From Prosthecobacter sp. (GTDB lineage: Bacteria > Verrucomicrobiota > Verrucomicrobiia > Verrucomicrobiales > Verrucomicrobiaceae), in contig JAOZVT010000217.1 of assembly GCA_025869455.1 (NCBI GenBank), positions 8,259 through 16,502 on the forward strand: a stretch of DNA of 8,244 nt, written 5' to 3'. The position numbers and the translations under genes are program-made. The notes beneath the pieces were generated by a model, which did no database searches, was not told the origin of the DNA, and was given only the letters and a program-made list of their open reading frames with translations. Below, in pieces: positions 5,288 to 8,244 of this stretch. Position 1 is the first letter of the stretch; each line of letters opens with the position of its first letter.

Positions 5288-7651
5288 CTAATCGTTGGTT
5301 ATTCTGGATTGAATGACCAACGTTTCTCCGCTGCGGAACGGCTTTAAGACCGCCTGATCTTGCCAGATTTCGATGCCGACACTGCCAGTGATTTCGAGAT
5401 CAAACAAAGAGATGTGTTCTTTCTCACAATGCTCCCGTAGCCGTTGCGGCACCTTCTCTTCCACCTCGTAAGAGTCGTTGGAAGTGATGACGGCCTGTGG
5501 TTTTGCCGCTAAAATCAGTTCGGCGAGTCCTGAAAAATCGGCGTTATGTTGATTCCGAATCAGGATGTCACATTGCACAGGCGCATGCCTCTCTAACAAA
5601 CGCTTCTCGGTGATGAACCCCGCATCATTGAGCCAGAGAATCTTGAAGGCACCCATCTGGATAAGCAGGACTAAACCGCGATCATTGGCCTTTTCGTAAA
5701 GGTCATGACTTTCAGGATACAATACATGAGCTGCCACTAGAAGATCATCGGGACGACTCATCATGATCGTATCATTCACACCATGGCGTTTCCAAATGGG
5801 GCTATCAGGAGGAATCTGCTTGGCCAATTGTTTGAGACTGGCGAATGGAGGATCAAGCGGCCAAGGTTCCAGCAGGCTGGTGTGAATGTGGGGAGCTAGC
5901 TGAGATTTTAGAATCAACGGCACCGCCCCGACATGGGAGATGTCCGCATGACTCAAAATGAGACCGTCCAGATGATTGATGCCATCGTGCCGTAAGAAGG
6001 GCCGTATCGCATAACGCCATGTTCGTTCATTGGCAGTATCGAGAAACCAACGTTGATCTCCACTGCGCAAGTAATTGGCCGCGCCTCCATAGGAGATTTG
6101 GAACACGCGCATTTCTGCCGGTGGATGGCTTTGAAATCGCAAATCTAGGTTAGAATGAGCCCCTGGCAATTGGCCAAACCATGTGGCGGCTAACACCATC
6201 AGTTTTGCTAGGGACGCATTGATGAGATTGACCCCAATGACGGCCCCACTCCACTGCAAAGCAGCCAGACACAGGCTGGCACATGAGAGCATGAGGCAGA
6301 TGCCTGCGGCTGGAACGAGGACGAGGTTGGAAAGAATAGCGATAGGTGTGATCGTCTGAAAATGACCCATCATCAGCGGCAAACTGCCGAGCCATGCGGC
6401 AATAGACACACTCACCAATGAAGCGACAAAGCCTCGTGCCCAGAGTCCCAATCGTTGTGATCGGGTTGCTAAGACCGGGGGAAGAAAGGGGTCCAATTCA
6501 TGCCAGGATTCCGTCTTATCCATCAGCCAAGAAGCCATGATCGAAATGGATAAGAGCACGCCAAAGGAGAGTTGAAACCCTGGCAGAAAGAGTTGGTGAG
6601 AATCAAACATCAACAGCAGCAATGCCGCTGCCCCGAGGGAGTTCGTGAGCTGGGATTGACGGTGCAACAAGGGCGCAATCAAGACGATGGAGGTCATGAA
6701 GGCCGCCCGCGCAGCAGAGGGGCGCCAGCCCGTGATGTAGGCGTAGGCAAGAACGAGGAAGATGAGAAAGAGGGTGGAGCGTCGCGTGCCCATCCATCGC
6801 AGGCTCCATGAGGCTATGGCCGCTAGCATCATCACATGCAGGCCGCTGACAGCAAAGACATGCAAAGTGCCGCTATCCCGAAAAGCATCTTCAATCTCCT
6901 CCCCAGCAGCATCCGCAGTTCCCAAGGTCATCGCCAAGATCACTGCTCCATCTGGACCTGCATTCTCAAGCCCCAGCGAAAGCTTGCTGATGATCCATTG
7001 CCGCGAGGCTTCTGCGGCAGTTAGCAAATGGAATCGGTAGCCTAACCAATCTTGTTGAACGAGTTCCACCGCGCGCGCCTCTAGCAAGGCGATCCAACCC
7101 ATGCGCAGTCCATAGCTAACGGGGTCAAACTGGCCGGGATTCATCGGTGGCTTGGGCAGGGACACGCGCCCATGAATCTCATACAGACCAGATTTCGTGA
7201 GGGAGAAACCTTCTGGAAGACTCACTTTCAGCCGAGCTGTCTGAGGAAGAAAAGCGCCCGCTTCACCCCAATGCCATTCCGTGACTTCCGCTAATGCCAG
7301 CTTGGGATCAAGTTCGCCACCCGTTGTCCACGGATACAAGCGAGCTTTGAGCGTGATGGACTGAGGCCGATCCGGTTTGGAAAGAAGTTGCACCCGCAGG
7401 GGATGCTCAAAAGTCTCCGCCAAACGCAGCGTGTGCAAGAAGCCGAAAGTCAAAGCCACACCAGGAAGCGCTAACCAAAACTTACGTCGATAAAACATCG
7501 GCAACCAAGCAGCCAAAGCCACAAGTACTAAGATCCAATTCGGATGCCATGCGAACAGGTCTGCGCCAAGGATTCCCACGATGGCAGCCGCAGCCATCAA
7601 GAGCAACGGATTCTTCCGTAACCAGTTTTGGCGTGTCGGGTTTGGCGGCAT
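5288..7651 (-). CDS. comEC: ComEC/Rec2-family DNA-uptake channel protein with degenerate MBL-like domain
   Basis: 787 residues from the ATG at 7651; an in-frame TTG at 7669 would add six. Neither start has a clear Shine-Dalgarno; I prefer ATG. In natural transformation ComEC forms the inner-membrane channel for single-stranded DNA. Residues about 14-195 contain hydrophobic segments and a soluble beta-rich part, matching DUF4131. Residues about 230-500 are the multi-pass Competence domain, with HVFAVSGLHV at 264-273, GWRPSAARAAFM at 308-319 and LPGFQLSFG at 356-364. Residues about 510-775 align with the usual metallo-beta-lactamase-like domain, but the ligands are eroded: the DVGQGD region reads FQISYGGAAN, the SHxDxDH motif reads SHADISH, and the HHGS motif reads QHNA. 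It probably shares an operon with the TPR gene upstream (41 nt gap) and converges on the lyase gene. The family call is firm. Activity in DNA uptake is inferred, because no other competence gene is in view. Confidence 0.9.
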   Translation of the reverse strand: MPPNPTRQNWLRKNPLLLMAAAAIVGILGADLFAWHPNWILVLVALAAWLPMFYRRKFWLALPGVALTFGFLHTLRLAETFEHPLRVQLLSKPDRPQSITLKARLYPWTTGGELDPKLALAEVTEWHWGEAGAFLPQTARLKVSLPEGFSLTKSGLYEIHGRVSLPKPPMNPGQFDPVSYGLRMGWIALLEARAVELVQQDWLGYRFHLLTAAEASRQWIISKLSLGLENAGPDGAVILAMTLGTADAAGEEIEDAFRDSGTLHVFAVSGLHVMMLAAIASWSLRWMGTRRSTLFLIFLVLAYAYITGWRPSAARAAFMTSIVLIAPLLHRQSQLTNSLGAAALLLLMFDSHQLFLPGFQLSFGVLLSISIMASWLMDKTESWHELDPFLPPVLATRSQRLGLWARGFVASLVSVSIAAWLGSLPLMMGHFQTITPIAILSNLVLVPAAGICLMLSCASLCLAALQWSGAVIGVNLINASLAKLMVLAATWFGQLPGAHSNLDLRFQSHPPAEMRVFQISYGGAANYLRSGDQRWFLDTANERTWRYAIRPFLRHDGINHLDGLILSHADISHVGAVPLILKSQLAPHIHTSLLEPWPLDPPFASLKQLAKQIPPDSPIWKRHGVNDTIMMSRPDDLLVAAHVLYPESHDLYEKANDRGLVLLIQMGAFKILWLNDAGFITEKRLLERHAPVQCDILIRNQHNADFSGLAELILAAKPQAVITSNDSYEVEEKVPQRLREHCEKEHISLFDLEITGSVGIEIWQDQAVLKPFRSGETLVIQSRITND
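5293..5322 (+). terminator. Hairpin terminator for the lyase gene, inside the 3' end of comEC
   Basis: The stem CGTTGGTTATTC (5293-5304) pairs with GAATGACCAACG (5311-5322) around a six-base loop TGGATT. All 12 positions pair in plus-strand RNA, one as a G-U wobble (5300 with 5315); in minus-strand RNA that position is an A-C mismatch. It begins 12 nt after the lyase stop and is followed by TTTCT, a weak U tract. Rho-independent termination of the lyase transcript is plausible but not of the strongest type. Confidence 0.6.
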
Positions 7652-7692
7652 CTTCAAGAGACAGGGCAAGAGTCAGCCGTTCTTAGCAGAAG

Positions 7693-8232
7693 CTACTGGG
7701 GGGCGTTTTTCGCCCGTTGCGCCAGGATGACCTTGTACTCCTCTTGCTCTAGCTCATGCAATTTATGGTTCGCATTGGCACTGTGCCGCGTGTTGGGAAA
7801 ATCTGCGATGATCTGTTCCAGCAGTTGCCTAGCTTGGGTCAAGTCTTTGAGCGTCTCCAATTCGATATCGACCATCCTGAAGCGCAAAAAAGCTGCGTCA
7901 TCTTCTGGCCATGTTTGAGAGGCGAGATGCTTTTGCAGGACCTGCAAGCCACGCTGCGGATTGTTCAGTTTCTGAGCGCATATTTTGGCGATCTCAGCGG
8001 CAGGAAAAGTCTGCATGGGGTTTTCATGCAGCGCTTTTTCATGTTCGGAAATGGCTCCTTCATAATCACCTTGGGCCAGTTTGGCAGCAGCTTTCAGCCC
8101 GTCGTTTACCTGGATCTCTTCCCCCGATGAAAAGACCACGGTTCCCACCGCATCACCAAACCATGGCAACACATATTTAACGAAGAGCGAACCGCCGATC
8201 ACCCCCATGACGACGAAATAAAACATCATCAT
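7693..8232 (-). CDS. Membrane-anchored TPR protein
   Basis: 179 residues from the first of three consecutive ATG codons. One N-terminal membrane helix (about residues 4-21, FYFVVMGVIGGSLFVKYV) anchors the protein. It is followed by a helical TPR-type region: AAAKLAQGDYEGAISEHEKA at 48-67 is a recognisable TPR helix pair, a second lies near AKICAQKLNNPQRGLQVLQK, and a third near LTQARQLLEQIIADFPNTRH. Such proteins often scaffold envelope complexes. I cannot name a family. The stop is 41 nt before the comEC ATG, so the two are likely co-transcribed, but a functional link is only inferred. The frame stays open to the right edge, so the true start could lie further upstream; the edge bases may also be adapter-derived. 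Confidence 0.75.
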   Translation of the reverse strand: MMMFYFVVMGVIGGSLFVKYVLPWFGDAVGTVVFSSGEEIQVNDGLKAAAKLAQGDYEGAISEHEKALHENPMQTFPAAEIAKICAQKLNNPQRGLQVLQKHLASQTWPEDDAAFLRFRMVDIELETLKDLTQARQLLEQIIADFPNTRHSANANHKLHELEQEEYKVILAQRAKNAPQ

Positions 8233-8235
8233 GCC

Positions 8236-8244
8236 AGATCGGAA
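8236..8244. other. Possible sequencing-adapter remnant at the window edge
   Basis: The last nine bases, AGATCGGAA, equal the first nine bases of the common Illumina TruSeq adapter. A nine-base match exactly at the edge is unlikely by chance, although a short match cannot prove it. If it is adapter, no genomic sequence is known upstream of about 8235. Confidence 0.4.

Overview
The window looks like a chromosomal piece, or a whole contig, from a free-living Gram-negative bacterium of the Planctomycetes-Verrucomicrobia type. A Verrucomicrobiaceae-like host (Prosthecobacter or Verrucomicrobium relatives) is my best guess. The basis is the flavour of the proteins: 48-residue WQRDLS-type TPR repeats, a PL10-like pectate lyase, a divergent ComEC, and mostly absent Shine-Dalgarno sequences. 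No rRNA or other marker gene is present, so this placement is an inference. I see no tRNA, rRNA, insertion sequence or CRISPR array.

Left part (1-3677, minus strand): three overlapping genes read right to left. First comes a small AAA_28-like P-loop protein (3033-3677). It overlaps by 16 nt an AAA/STAND-like ATPase of 449 residues with clear Walker A and B motifs (1699-3048). That gene overlaps by 41 nt a TPR protein that runs off the left edge (1-1739). The TPR protein carries an N-terminal domain that looks like a P-loop fold without its Walker A, followed by an array of almost identical 144-bp repeats. Together they look like a split NTPase-plus-repeat-sensor module, as in bacterial conflict or signalling systems. 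No effector domain is visible inside the window. This is the most likely place for an undescribed system.

Middle part (3678-5280): a short divergent intergenic region, then a secreted pectate-lyase-like enzyme on the plus strand. Just upstream of its ATG lies a seven-codon mini-ORF with a strong Shine-Dalgarno sequence. A 24-bp imperfect palindrome covers most of that mini-ORF and suggests local control of the lyase gene.

Right part (5281-8244, minus strand): a membrane-anchored TPR protein (7693-8232) followed closely by a ComEC/Rec2-family protein (5288-7651). The ComEC channel motifs are intact, but the metal-binding motifs of its C-terminal metallo-beta-lactamase-like domain are largely lost. 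ComEC converges on the lyase gene with 7 nt between the stop codons, and a 12-bp hairpin, probably the lyase terminator, lies in the last codons of comEC.

Both window edges look like assembly ends. The left edge is inside the tandem repeat, and the last nine bases match the start of a common Illumina adapter.
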